This document shows positions 56,019-64,000 of a stretch of DNA of 64,000 nt, in pieces. The translations under genes and the position numbers were made by a program. Source of the DNA: Thalassolituus hydrocarboniclasticus (GTDB lineage Bacteria > Pseudomonadota > Gammaproteobacteria > Pseudomonadales > Oceanobacteraceae); contig NZ_CP054475.1 in assembly GCF_025345565.1 (NCBI RefSeq), positions 1,580,448 through 1,644,447 of the forward strand, written 5' to 3'. The stretch's first letter is position 1; each line of letters begins with the position of its first letter. The notes under the pieces are model-generated. The model searched no databases. It was not told the DNA's origin and saw only the letters and a list, made by a program, of their open reading frames with translations.

Positions 56019-56507
56019 ATGAATGTTGAGTTTATTAATCCGTTCGTTGAAACAATCAATAACATTCTGGCCACCATGGCCTCCATGAGCTGCGAATACG
56101 GCAAGCCTTATCTGAAAGAAGGACGTCAGCCTTTAGGTGTGGTCACCGGCATTATTCCGATGTCGGGAGACAGCGTGCGTGGCTCACTGGCCATCAGTTT
56201 TTCTGCCGGCGCCATTACCAGAATCAGCAGCAGTATGCTGGGCGAAGCCATCGCTGAGGTGGATGAAACCTGCCATGACCTGACCGGTGAGCTGACCAAT
56301 ATGCTGTCGGGTGGGGCGCGTAAACTGCTGTGGGAAAAAGGTTATGACTTTGAAATGGCCAAGCCGGGAGTGTTGAGTGGCGCTGCCGATATTCCCCATG
56401 ACGTCACCGGCCCGGTGCTGGTGATTCCGTTTGAAACCAGTGCCGGGCCATTTTTTATTGAGGTGGCACTGTCCTCCAGTCTGAAGCGTGCCGTGCTGAA
56501 TGCCTGA
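56019..56507 (+). CDS. cheX: CheX-like chemotaxis phosphatase
   Basis: The 162-residue protein begins at 56019, with AGAGGTGAA ahead. It follows the CheC/CheX/FliY pattern: MNVEFINPFVETINNILATM, then DLTGELTNMLSGGARKLL with the phosphatase motif E-x-x-N (ELTN). It dephosphorylates CheY-P to reset chemotactic signalling. It is outside a che operon, as is common for cheX. Confidence 0.87.
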   Translation: MNVEFINPFVETINNILATMASMSCEYGKPYLKEGRQPLGVVTGIIPMSGDSVRGSLAISFSAGAITRISSSMLGEAIAEVDETCHDLTGELTNMLSGGARKLLWEKGYDFEMAKPGVLSGAADIPHDVTGPVLVIPFETSAGPFFIEVALSSSLKRAVLNA

Positions 56508-56524
56508 GTGGGGCTGTCTTAACA

Positions 56525-56548
56525 AACCGGCGTTATGCCGGTTTTTTT
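56525..56548 (+). terminator. Intrinsic terminator after cheX (copy 1)
   Basis: AACCGGC-GTTAT-GCCGGTT and T-run. An exact second copy of this 24-base stretch lies at 57013-57036. Confidence 0.88.
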
Positions 56549-56550
56549 AT

Positions 56551-57015
56551 CACCTGGCTCCCACGCTCTGCGTGGTAGCCCTTGCTGGCACAGTTGCATT
56601 CCCACGCAGAGCGTAGGAACGAGAAAAAATGCTGTTTTGTCAGCTACGGTGCCACCTGGCTCCCACGCTCTGCGTGGTAGCCCTTGCTGGCGCAGTTGCA
56701 TTCCTACGCAGAGCGTAGGAACGAGAAAAAGGGCAGGGTTTTGCTCTTACCTGGCTCCCACGCTCTGCGTGGTAGCCCTTGCTGGCACAGTTGCATTCCT
56801 ACGCAGAGCGTAGGAACGAGAAAAGGGGCAGGGTTTTGCTCTTACCTGGCTCTCACGCTTTGCGTGGTAGCCCTTGCTGGCACAGTTGCATTCCTACGCA
56901 GAGCGTAGGAACGAGAAAAAGGGCAGGGTTTTGCTCTCACCTGGCTCCCACGCTCTGCGTGGTAGTCTTTGCTGGTACAGTTGCATTCCCACGCAGAGTG
57001 TAGGAACGAGAAAAA
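56551..57015. repeat. Five tandem palindromic repeats of about 77 bp
   Basis: Five copies (starts at about 56552, 56654, 56749, 56844, 56939; period 95, first 102) of a unit that opens ACCTGGCTCCCACGCTCTGC and ends ACGCAGAGCGTAGGAACGAG. The two ends are inverted copies of CCACGCTCTGCGTGG-type sequence, so each unit folds. The spacers (AAAAAGGGCAGGGTTTTGCT) are also nearly identical. This CGTTCC(C/T)ACGC-type element is a known mobile repeat of gammaproteobacteria. Small ORFs here are not genes. Confidence 0.88.
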
Positions 57016-57036
57016 CCGGCGTTATGCCGGTTTTTT
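57014..57036 (+). terminator. Intrinsic terminator, copy 2 at the repeat array end
   Basis: Identical to the hairpin after cheX, now on the right side of the repeat array. Confidence 0.85.
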
Positions 57037-57111
57037 ATGCCTGGACGTTGCTGATTCTGGCCTGAAATGTCCAGCATTTGGTGGTTGTTGTTTAAGCAAA
57101 AGAGAATAATA

Positions 57112-57142
57112 TGACGGTTCGTCAGTTTTCGACGGATCGTCA
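57112..57142. promoter_or_regulatory. Two tandem operator-like palindromes
   Basis: TGACG-GTT-CGTCA (57112-57124) and CGACG-GAT-CGTCA (57130-57142) lie 18 bases apart, directly before the TetR-type gene. The spacing of about two helical turns and the TetR context suggest autoregulation. Confidence 0.6.
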
Positions 57143-57144
57143 AA

Positions 57145-58116
57145 ATGAAGTGGTTGTTAAAGTATATTTCTCCCGCACGTCAGCAGTGTCTGTTGCATCA
57201 GATCCGGCAAATGCTGCGTGCCGGCAGTACTCCGGCTCTGTGTCAGGCGGGTAATTCTGCTGCGCCGTTGATGGCCGATAAGCCATTGTGGATGGCCAGT
57301 GAGTCAGACCCTGAAGGCGGTAGTAAGCCGCTGTTCCCGTTGTTTTCCGGCAAGTTGGGGGCTGTTAAAGCGGATTGTCCTCTGGGGCTGCGTAAAAGCA
57401 AGGCGGAAAAAATTGCCGAACGTGAGCAGTTATTACTGGATATAGCCCATGAGTTGGTGAACCGCGATGGCTTTGCCGATTTTTCCATGGATAAACTGGT
57501 GCGTGCCAGCGGCTATTCGAAAGGCACACTGTACAACCATTTTTCCAGTAAAGAAGATTGCCTGTCCGGTCTTTGTTTGCGCGGTATGGCCATGATGGAA
57601 GATATGTTCAGCCGTGCCGCAGCCTTTGATGGTACTCCGCGCGAGAAAATACTGGCAATGAACGTTGCGTATTATCTGTATGCCAACCTGCAGCCAACGT
57701 TGTCGCTGGCGGTTTTGTCGGCCAAAACCCCCTCGTTTACGGAAAAAACATCCGCAGCACGCAGCGAATTAATCGATGAGCGTGATCTGCGTATTACCCG
57801 CATCGTGGATGATATTTACCGCAACGCTATTGAACAGGGCGACCTGCAGGACAGCCCGGAATTAACCGTGGAATTGATGGCCTTTATCAGCTGGGCGCAG
57901 GCGTTTGGTCTGAATGCGCTGATGACAACGGCCTGCGATATCACCGCGGTCAGCCGCGCGATGGGTACCAATGTGGCATTAATCAGCTGCAATCTGTTGC
58001 TGGATGGCATGGGCTTTAAGCCGCTGTCTTCCGAATGGGATTATCAGGCCAGCTGGGAGCGGGTCGAACGCGATGTATTTGCGCCGGAAATGGCGCAGCT
58101 GGCGGCCATGAAATAA
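57145..58116 (+). CDS. TetR-family regulator with long N-terminal extension
   Basis: The frame of 323 residues includes a TetR HTH at about residues 83-140 (LRKSKAEKIAEREQLLLDIA...FSMDKLVRASGYSKGTLYNH), then a ligand domain. The first 80 residues are not TetR-like; a later start is possible (ATG at 57271 or 57292) but no ribosome site singles one out, so the N-terminus is uncertain. It precedes the export genes by 27 bases and probably controls them. Confidence 0.8.
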   Translation: MKWLLKYISPARQQCLLHQIRQMLRAGSTPALCQAGNSAAPLMADKPLWMASESDPEGGSKPLFPLFSGKLGAVKADCPLGLRKSKAEKIAEREQLLLDIAHELVNRDGFADFSMDKLVRASGYSKGTLYNHFSSKEDCLSGLCLRGMAMMEDMFSRAAAFDGTPREKILAMNVAYYLYANLQPTLSLAVLSAKTPSFTEKTSAARSELIDERDLRITRIVDDIYRNAIEQGDLQDSPELTVELMAFISWAQAFGLNALMTTACDITAVSRAMGTNVALISCNLLLDGMGFKPLSSEWDYQASWERVERDVFAPEMAQLAAMK

Positions 58117-58143
58117 TTAATAACAGCACTACAGGGAACGAGT

Positions 58144-60510
58144 ATGAAAACACTTTGGGTAAATACAATTCTGCGGTATCCGTGGCTGTTGCTGCTGTTA
58201 CTGCTGGCACTGGCTTTTGCAGCGTCATACGGAGGTAAAAATCTGTATTTCCGCGGTGATTATAAAGTCTTCTTTTCACAGGATTATGGGCCGCTGCAGG
58301 ACTTTGAGGAGATGCAGCGCATCTTTAATAAAAACGACAATATTTCGGTATTGGTCGTACCGCAGAACGGCGATGTATTTACCAACGAAAACCTCACGTT
58401 ATTAGCAGAGCTGACGGAACAGGCCTGGCAGACGCCATTTTCCAGCCGTGTCGATTCGGTGGTGAATTTTCAGCATACCTGGTCCGAATACGACGATATG
58501 ATCGTTGAGGATCTGGTGCAGAATCCACAGGGTTTAACCCCCGCTGAGTTACAGCGTATCCGCAATATTGCCATTAATGAGCCGAACCTGAATGGCGGCC
58601 TGGTGGCGGCGGATGGCCGTGCGGCGATCGTTAATATCACGGTGCAGATTCCGGATGCTACCGAAACCAACGATAACACCGCTGAAGTGATTGAAGTGGT
58701 GGATTTTGTTAAGGCGATGACGACCGAACTGAGCAGCCGTTATCCGCAAGCAGCGTTCTATCACACCGGTGTTATTCCGATGAATTACAGCTTTGCCACC
58801 GAAGGCCAGAAAGATATGGCGACTCTGGTGCCGGCCATGCTGGGTCTTATTGTCTTAATGCTGGCCGTTATGCTGCGCAGTGTGCTGGCGATGCTGGCTA
58901 CTGTGGTCGTACTGGTGCTGACCATCAGTGTAACCATGGGGCTGGGGGGATGGCTCGGCTTTTTCCTGTCGACCGGTACCATTAACGTGCCGATTGTGGT
59001 GATGACGCTGGCGGTGGCTGACTGCGTACATTTAATTGCCTCGGCACAATTTGCGATGCGTGAAGGACGTTCACGCAGCGAAGCCATTCGTTTTGCCCTC
59101 GATCTGAATTTAATGCCGGTCTTTATTACCAGTGCAACCACTGCAGTGGGTTTCCTGACGCTGGTGCTTTCTGAGTCTCCGGTACTGGCCGATTTCGGTA
59201 TTCTCAGCGCCATTGGTGTGATGGTGGCGTTTGCTCTGGCAGTCACCCTGTTACCGGTATTGCTGCTGATTTTGCCTGTGCAGGTAAAAGTATCGCCTGA
59301 GCATCATGGCGGGATGGAAAAATTCGGTGGCTGGGTAGTGCGCCATCAGCGCACGCTGCTGCCGGTTACGGCACTGCTGATGCTGATTTTCGGCTCGCTG
59401 GTCACGCTGAATGTGGTGAACGATGAGGCCACCAAATATTTTGCCAAAGGCACTGACTTCCGTGACTCGGTGGATACTCAGGAAGCGTATCTTTCGGGCA
59501 CCCAGACCATCGACTGGGGCTTGTACTCTGATGAAGCTCAGGGCGTGAATGATCCGGCTTTTATCGCTAAGACCGAGGCTTTTGCAGAATGGTTACGCCA
59601 GCAGCCGGAAGTGGATCATGTGACAACACTGTCGGACACTTTTAAACGCCTGAATAAAAATATGCACGGTGATGACGAAAGCTATTACCGTATCCCACAG
59701 GATCGTGAGCTGGCGGCGCAATATCTGCTGCTGTACGAAATGTCGTTGCCTTACGGGCTGGATCTGAATAATCAGCTGAACGTGGATAAATCCTCGACCC
59801 GCCTGACCTCGACCCTGAAAAATCTGGGCAGTAAAGAAATTGTCGCGCTGGAAGACCGTGCCCGTGCCTGGTTTGCGGAAAACGCAGCCGGTATCCGTCT
59901 GGCGGCGGCCAGTCCGGGACTGATGTTCTCGCATATTGGCGAAACCAATATGGACAGCATGATCATCAGCATGATTGCGGCATTGATCCTAATTTCGGCA
60001 CTGCTGGTGGTGGCATTACGCTCGCTGCGTCTGGGAGCGATCAGTCTGATTCCGAACCTTGGCCCGGCGCTGGTGGGCTTTGGTATCTGGGGACTGATTT
60101 CCGGTGAGATTAATCTGGGGCTGTCGATTGTGGCCTCGATGACACTGGGGATTATCGTTGATGATACCGTGCATTTCCTCGCCAAATACAAACGTGCCCG
60201 TGATGACGGTAAAGACGCAGAGGCCGCGGTACGCTACGCCTTTTCCAGTGTTGGCCGTGCCTTGCTGATTACTACCGTGGTGCTGGTGGCCGGATTCTCT
60301 ATGCTGGCGTTTTCGGCGTTCCGCCTGAATTCCGATATGGGGCTGGCCACAGCGCTGATTATTTTTATTGCCTTGTTGGTCGACTTCTTCTTCCTGCCGG
60401 CCTTTTTATTGCGCCTTGATAAAAATAATCAGGCACACTGCCACACAGAACAACAAGAACTGAAACCGGAAGCTCATTCTGCACCGACTCTTACAGGAGA
60501 AACATTATGA
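58144..60510 (+). CDS. MMPL/RND-family membrane transporter
   Basis: The 788-residue protein has an N-terminal helix (about 12-30), a first periplasmic domain, and two sets of helices (about 215-380 and 595-770) of sterol-sensing/MMPL type. The segments VADCVHLIASAQFAMREG and IVDDTVHFLAKYKRA hold the charged residues expected for the proton path. Members export hydrophobic compounds, lipids or hopanoids. GGGAACGAG lies ahead of the ATG. The stop overlaps the next gene by four bases. Confidence 0.88.
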   Translation: MKTLWVNTILRYPWLLLLLLLALAFAASYGGKNLYFRGDYKVFFSQDYGPLQDFEEMQRIFNKNDNISVLVVPQNGDVFTNENLTLLAELTEQAWQTPFSSRVDSVVNFQHTWSEYDDMIVEDLVQNPQGLTPAELQRIRNIAINEPNLNGGLVAADGRAAIVNITVQIPDATETNDNTAEVIEVVDFVKAMTTELSSRYPQAAFYHTGVIPMNYSFATEGQKDMATLVPAMLGLIVLMLAVMLRSVLAMLATVVVLVLTISVTMGLGGWLGFFLSTGTINVPIVVMTLAVADCVHLIASAQFAMREGRSRSEAIRFALDLNLMPVFITSATTAVGFLTLVLSESPVLADFGILSAIGVMVAFALAVTLLPVLLLILPVQVKVSPEHHGGMEKFGGWVVRHQRTLLPVTALLMLIFGSLVTLNVVNDEATKYFAKGTDFRDSVDTQEAYLSGTQTIDWGLYSDEAQGVNDPAFIAKTEAFAEWLRQQPEVDHVTTLSDTFKRLNKNMHGDDESYYRIPQDRELAAQYLLLYEMSLPYGLDLNNQLNVDKSSTRLTSTLKNLGSKEIVALEDRARAWFAENAAGIRLAAASPGLMFSHIGETNMDSMIISMIAALILISALLVVALRSLRLGAISLIPNLGPALVGFGIWGLISGEINLGLSIVASMTLGIIVDDTVHFLAKYKRARDDGKDAEAAVRYAFSSVGRALLITTVVLVAGFSMLAFSAFRLNSDMGLATALIIFIALLVDFFFLPAFLLRLDKNNQAHCHTEQQELKPEAHSAPTLTGETL

Positions 60511-61310
60511 AGATTTTTCTGAGCCTTATTACGGCCTTTACACTGGCCAGCCCGCTGGTTGCGCAGGCTGATGCGGCACAACCTGCTGCCGATGCGGCCG
60601 CGAAAGGTCTGGCCATTGCCAAAGAGCGCAAACAACGTGACCTGGGCTGGGGCGACAGTGAAGCGCGCATGACAATGACCCTGCGTAATTCTCAGGGTGA
60701 AGAAAGTGTGCGTGAAATGCGCCTTAAATCGCTCGAAGTGGTGGATGACGGTGATAAAGGCCTGACCATTTTTGATGAGCCGCGTGATGTGAAAGGTACT
60801 GCGTTTCTGAATTTCTCGCACACCGGCAAACCGGATGAACAGTGGCTGTACCTGCCGGCGTTAAAGCGCGTTAAACGTATTGCTTCACGCAATAAATCCG
60901 GTCCGTTTATGGGCAGTGAATTTGCGTACGAAGATATGAGTTCGTTTGAACTGGAAAAATACAGCTTTACCTACCTGCGTGAAGAAACGCTGAACGGTGT
61001 GGTCTGCCATGTGATTGAGCAGATTCCGGCAGATGAATATTCCGGTTATACCAAGCAGATTGTCTGGCTGGATACCGAACACCTGCGTGCACAACAGGTT
61101 GAGTTTTATGACCGTAAAAAGAGCCTGCTGAAAACCCTGAATTTCTCTGGTTATAAACTGTATAAAGATAAATTCTGGCGCGCCGATGTACTGACCATGG
61201 TGAATCATCAGAACGGTAAAAGCACCGTGCTGAATACCGCCGAGCTGCGTTTTGATACCGGCCTGACGGATGCCGACTTTAACGATGCCACGCTTTCCCG
61301 CGTACGCTGA
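60507..61310 (+). CDS. LolA-like outer membrane lipoprotein-sorting protein
   Basis: The 267-residue protein has a signal peptide (1-22) and a single beta-domain with the recurring pattern YLPALKRVKRIASRNKSGPFMGSEF (about 113-135) of the LolA-like family that pairs with MMPL transporters. It probably carries a lipid across the periplasm between the transporter and the outer membrane (inference from family and context). It overlaps the transporter gene (ATGA) and is followed by an outer membrane protein. Confidence 0.85.
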   Translation: MKIFLSLITAFTLASPLVAQADAAQPAADAAAKGLAIAKERKQRDLGWGDSEARMTMTLRNSQGEESVREMRLKSLEVVDDGDKGLTIFDEPRDVKGTAFLNFSHTGKPDEQWLYLPALKRVKRIASRNKSGPFMGSEFAYEDMSSFELEKYSFTYLREETLNGVVCHVIEQIPADEYSGYTKQIVWLDTEHLRAQQVEFYDRKKSLLKTLNFSGYKLYKDKFWRADVLTMVNHQNGKSTVLNTAELRFDTGLTDADFNDATLSRVR

Positions 61311-61329
61311 ACAGGAGGGCGCACATCGT

Positions 61330-62622
61330 ATGAAACGGCTGATAACCATCACGTTACAGAGCAGCGCCCTGATTGCGCTGAGTGTAAATGCCAGTACCAG
61401 TGCCAGCGCCGGGCTTATGCCCGACCTGGCCCTGCAGGGCGCCGTTGAAGGGCGCCAGTTTTTGCAGGAAGCGCAATTTCCGCAACAGGAAGACAGCGTG
61501 CTGTCAGTCTGGGCAGAGCCTGAGCTGGTGTGGGAGTGGGGCGATACCCAGCGCCTGACCTTTAAGCCTTTTTATCGTTATGACAGTGCCGATGATGAGC
61601 GCAGTCATGGTGATATCCGTGAGCTGATGTGGCTGACCTACGGCTCCAGCTGGGAAGTGCGTGCCGGTATCGGCAAAGTGTTTTGGGGCGTAACTGAGTC
61701 GCAGCATCTGGTCGATGTTATTAACCAGACCGATCTGGTGGAAGCGCCGGACGGCGAAGAAAAACTCGGCCAGCCAATGGTGCATGCGACCTGGTTGCAT
61801 GAAATCGGCACGCTGGAAGCCTTTATTTTACCGGGCTTTCGCGAACGTACCTTTGCCGGCGAAAAAGGGCGCCTGCGTTCTGCTTTGCTGGTCAGTGACG
61901 AGGCCGCCTATCAGGCAGCGGAAGAAAAAGAACACGTCGACTGGGCGCTGCGCTGGAGCCGCTCGTTTGAAGTGGCGGAGGCACCGCTGGATTTAAGTGC
62001 GGCCTGGTTTCAGGGTACCGCCCGTGATCCTTTCCTGACCCCGGAGATTACCCTGACTGGTGGTGGGCCGCAGATCACCGGATTAACACCGTATTATCCG
62101 CTGCAGCGTCAGTTGGGTATCACCGCCCAGGCAACGGTGGATGCCTGGTTATGGAAGCTGGAAGTTCTGCGTCGTGATTTTGATGACCATGTGGCCGCTG
62201 ACCTGAAGACACTGGGAGTAGCCGGCATAAAGGATTACAGTGCCGCGGTAGGTGGTTTTGAATACACCCTGGTCGGGCCGTTTGCTGAGCGCTGGGACAG
62301 CGCGCTGGATGTTGGCTTGCTGCTTGAATACCAGTACGACCAGCGCGGCAACGACGCGGCGATGGCACAGAACGATGTGTTTGCGGCTACCCGTCTGGCA
62401 TTTAACGATGCCGACTCCAGTGAAATTCTGGCCGGTATTACTCAGGATCTGGATTACAGTGGCAGCCGCGGGGTGATGCTCGAAGCCAGCACACGTCTGA
62501 CCGATTTCACTACCTTAAAAGTGAATGGCTGGATGTTTATGGCCGATGATCAGGAAGATACGCTGGCTTACAGCCTGCGTCAGGATGACTATATCGAAGT
62601 CAGTCTGAATATTTTTTACTGA
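61330..62622 (+). CDS. Outer membrane beta-barrel protein in the MMPL cluster
   Basis: The start at 61330 follows AGGAGGGCGCAC; a frame to 61270 overlaps the previous gene. The 430-residue protein has a signal peptide (1-28) and a long strand-rich part with many Trp and Tyr ending SLNIFY. The early motif LQGAVEGRQFLQEAQFPQQ recurs in barrels next to LolA-like/MMPL genes (DUF1302-like). It may be the outer membrane acceptor of the exported compound. No further assignment. Confidence 0.78.
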   Translation: MKRLITITLQSSALIALSVNASTSASAGLMPDLALQGAVEGRQFLQEAQFPQQEDSVLSVWAEPELVWEWGDTQRLTFKPFYRYDSADDERSHGDIRELMWLTYGSSWEVRAGIGKVFWGVTESQHLVDVINQTDLVEAPDGEEKLGQPMVHATWLHEIGTLEAFILPGFRERTFAGEKGRLRSALLVSDEAAYQAAEEKEHVDWALRWSRSFEVAEAPLDLSAAWFQGTARDPFLTPEITLTGGGPQITGLTPYYPLQRQLGITAQATVDAWLWKLEVLRRDFDDHVAADLKTLGVAGIKDYSAAVGGFEYTLVGPFAERWDSALDVGLLLEYQYDQRGNDAAMAQNDVFAATRLAFNDADSSEILAGITQDLDYSGSRGVMLEASTRLTDFTTLKVNGWMFMADDQEDTLAYSLRQDDYIEVSLNIFY

Positions 62623-62794
62623 GTAATCAGTACAGGGAACGGCAGCTAACGCACTGCCAATGCGCGGCGGAAGGGGTAAAGATGGGTAAACACCATTTTC
62701 ATCTTTTCCGCCGCGCGCCTATTATGCGACTCTTCACTTACGCTTTTTATCCTGTGCGCTTTTATGGAGCGCGTTTTACTGCGGAGACGTCTCT

Positions 62795-64000
62795 TTGCGT
62801 TTTATCATCAGAGTTCCGTGGCGTGGTTCTGCTGTGTCAGCGGTTTTTACGGCGCTGGCGGTTTTAGCACTGGCCGGATGCGCCAGCGTTACACCGGTTG
62901 AACCACCCGAAACAGCATTACCGGATATCTTTACCGGCCAGAATAATAACGCCGGTAATGAACAGCACAACATCAGCAGCAATCGCTGGTGGCAATCCTT
63001 CAACGACTCTCTGCTTGATCAGTTTATTGCTCAGGGGCTGGAACAGAATTACAGCCTGCAGGCGGCCTGGGCCCGTCTTGCTCAGAGCCGTGCGCTCTGG
63101 CAGCAGAATGCCAGCGGCCAGTATCCCGATGTTAACGTCTCTCTGAGTAAATCCCGCAGCTGGCGTGAAAGCACAACCAGTGACTTATGGTCGGCGGGCA
63201 TTTCCACTGAATATGAACTCGACTTTTGGGGACGGGTGTCCGCTTTGGATGAGGCCGGCCGCTTAACCGCGCTGTCGACCCATGCCGCAACACTTACTCA
63301 GGCCAATACCGTTGCCGGGCAAATTGCCCTTAACTGGTTTGGTCTGATTAAAGAAGGGCAGAACCTGGCATTGCTGCAACAGCAGCAGGCGCGGGTGCAG
63401 TCGGCGTTGCAGGTAATCCGCGGGCGTTTTCAGCGCGGACAGGCGGCGGTTTCCGATGTCTGGCAGCAGGAGCAATTACTGGAATCCATCAATGCTGATC
63501 TGATCAGTGCCGAGGGCCTGCGTGACAGTTACCGCCAGCAGCTGGCTGTGTGGATGGGTCACAGCGAATGGCTGTCGGCGGCGGCGCTGGAAAACAGCGA
63601 ATTGCGCGCTTATCAGACGCAATCCTTACCGCAGCTCGACACCACACCGTTAACCGTACCGGTCAGTGCCTTACAGCAACGCCCCGATGTGCAGCAGGCT
63701 TTCTTTAAGCTGCAAAGTGCCAATGCCAGCCTTGCCGCGGCCGTTGCTAACCGTTACCCGCGTTTTACCCTCAGCGCCTCTTACAGCGGCAGTGACGAAG
63801 ACCTGAGCAAAGTATTTGATAACTGGCTGACGAATCTGGCCGGTGGGTTGGTGTTGCCCTTAATTGATGGTGGCAACCGCCGTGCTGCAGTTGCACAGCA
63901 GCGTGCCGCGGTCGATGAGAATCTGGCGTTGTATCAGCAGACATTGCTGGACGCCGCGCAGGAAGTACAGCAGGCGCTGACCGACGAACGTCAGAGTCAG
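62795..64000 (+). CDS. NodT/OprM-type outer membrane channel lipoprotein (3' end outside window)
   Basis: The open frame runs to the window end and is partial. A TTG at 62795 preceded by GGAGACG gives the best N-terminus: basic residues, then a hydrophobic stretch and lipobox LAGC (Cys29). The following 370 residues match the outer membrane efflux protein family: WWQSFNDSLLDQFIAQGLEQN, YELDFWGRV, RFQRGQAAVSDVWQQE, QRPDVQQAFFKL. This is the outer channel of a tripartite pump. It begins about 170 bases after the barrel gene and its pump partners should lie downstream. Confidence 0.87.
   Translation, partial: MRFIIRVPWRGSAVSAVFTALAVLALAGCASVTPVEPPETALPDIFTGQNNNAGNEQHNISSNRWWQSFNDSLLDQFIAQGLEQNYSLQAAWARLAQSRALWQQNASGQYPDVNVSLSKSRSWRESTTSDLWSAGISTEYELDFWGRVSALDEAGRLTALSTHAATLTQANTVAGQIALNWFGLIKEGQNLALLQQQQARVQSALQVIRGRFQRGQAAVSDVWQQEQLLESINADLISAEGLRDSYRQQLAVWMGHSEWLSAAALENSELRAYQTQSLPQLDTTPLTVPVSALQQRPDVQQAFFKLQSANASLAAAVANRYPRFTLSASYSGSDEDLSKVFDNWLTNLAGGLVLPLIDGGNRRAAVAQQRAAVDENLALYQQTLLDAAQEVQQALTDERQSQ

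Noticed and set aside
56551-57015. CRISPR array
   Set aside because: Period 95-102 with the spacer also conserved and units themselves palindromic; no cas genes nearby.
56535-57065. Several small ORFs with repeated PTLCV...AGTVAF sequence
   Set aside because: They are translations of the palindromic repeat array, the same kind of artefact as DUF1534-type entries.

Overview
The window reads as chromosome of a gammaproteobacterium, probably a marine Oceanospirillales-like heterotroph. This is inferred from gene content and order only (queA-tgt-yajC-secD-secF, holC next to valS, NhaR-type regulator, RlmA, RlmJ, CheX, sedentary-type integron); no species-level marker was checked. Core genes have moderate GC. 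The block at about 39.2-46.8 kb is visibly AT-richer and foreign-looking.

Layout. 0-3.7 kb: porin-like barrel, SDR oxidoreductase and amidase. 3.8-10.3 kb: six minus-strand genes that look like one envelope redox operon, in transcription order a di-heme-motif lipoprotein, a Tat-type DUF1501 protein, a TlpA thioredoxin, a DUF4266 micro-lipoprotein, a DUF3570 barrel and an ApbE flavin transferase. 10.6-14.4 kb: a 7TM-type GGDEF diguanylate cyclase convergent with a chemoreceptor. 14.5-17.9 kb: a secreted collagen-like protein of 1126 residues. 18.6-19.1 kb: four tRNA-Leu genes behind one strong promoter. 19.3-25.7 kb: queA-tgt, yajC-secD-secF, rlmJ. 25.8-37.5 kb: ordinary metabolism and regulation (acyl-CoA ligase, solute-binding-like protein, NhaR-like regulator, Bax-inhibitor-1 protein, glutathione peroxidase, GFA protein, ene-reductase, hydroxyacid dehydrogenase, LON-domain protein), plus two unusual small proteins: a half-length MreB-like protein and a free-standing copy of the valyl-tRNA synthetase tRNA arm.

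38.0-46.8 kb: a chromosomal integron. intI is on the minus strand under a LexA-type SOS box. The attI region follows, then twelve cassettes on the plus strand separated by eleven recognisable attC sites. The twelfth attC is cut by an IS3-type remnant. Most cassette proteins are unknown. One matches the AbiV abortive-infection pattern, one carries an R-x4-H HEPN-like motif, and one long cassette holds a minus-strand pair of an acidic and a basic microprotein.

46.9-55.9 kb: housekeeping genes resume (valS, holC and neighbours, TetR regulator, rlmA, dapE, hpt), with one frameshifted zinc-ribbon gene. 56.0-57.0 kb: cheX, then five palindromic repeats of about 77 bp bracketed by two copies of the same terminator. 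57.1 kb to the end: a TetR regulator with two operator-like palindromes, then an export cluster (MMPL/RND transporter, LolA-like protein, outer-membrane barrel, and a NodT/OprM-type channel truncated by the window edge).

The best candidates for something new are the cassette genes (AbiV-like, HEPN-like, microprotein pair), the ApbE-DUF3570-DUF4266-cytochrome redox operon, the solitary ValRS arm protein, and the collagen-like surface protein.
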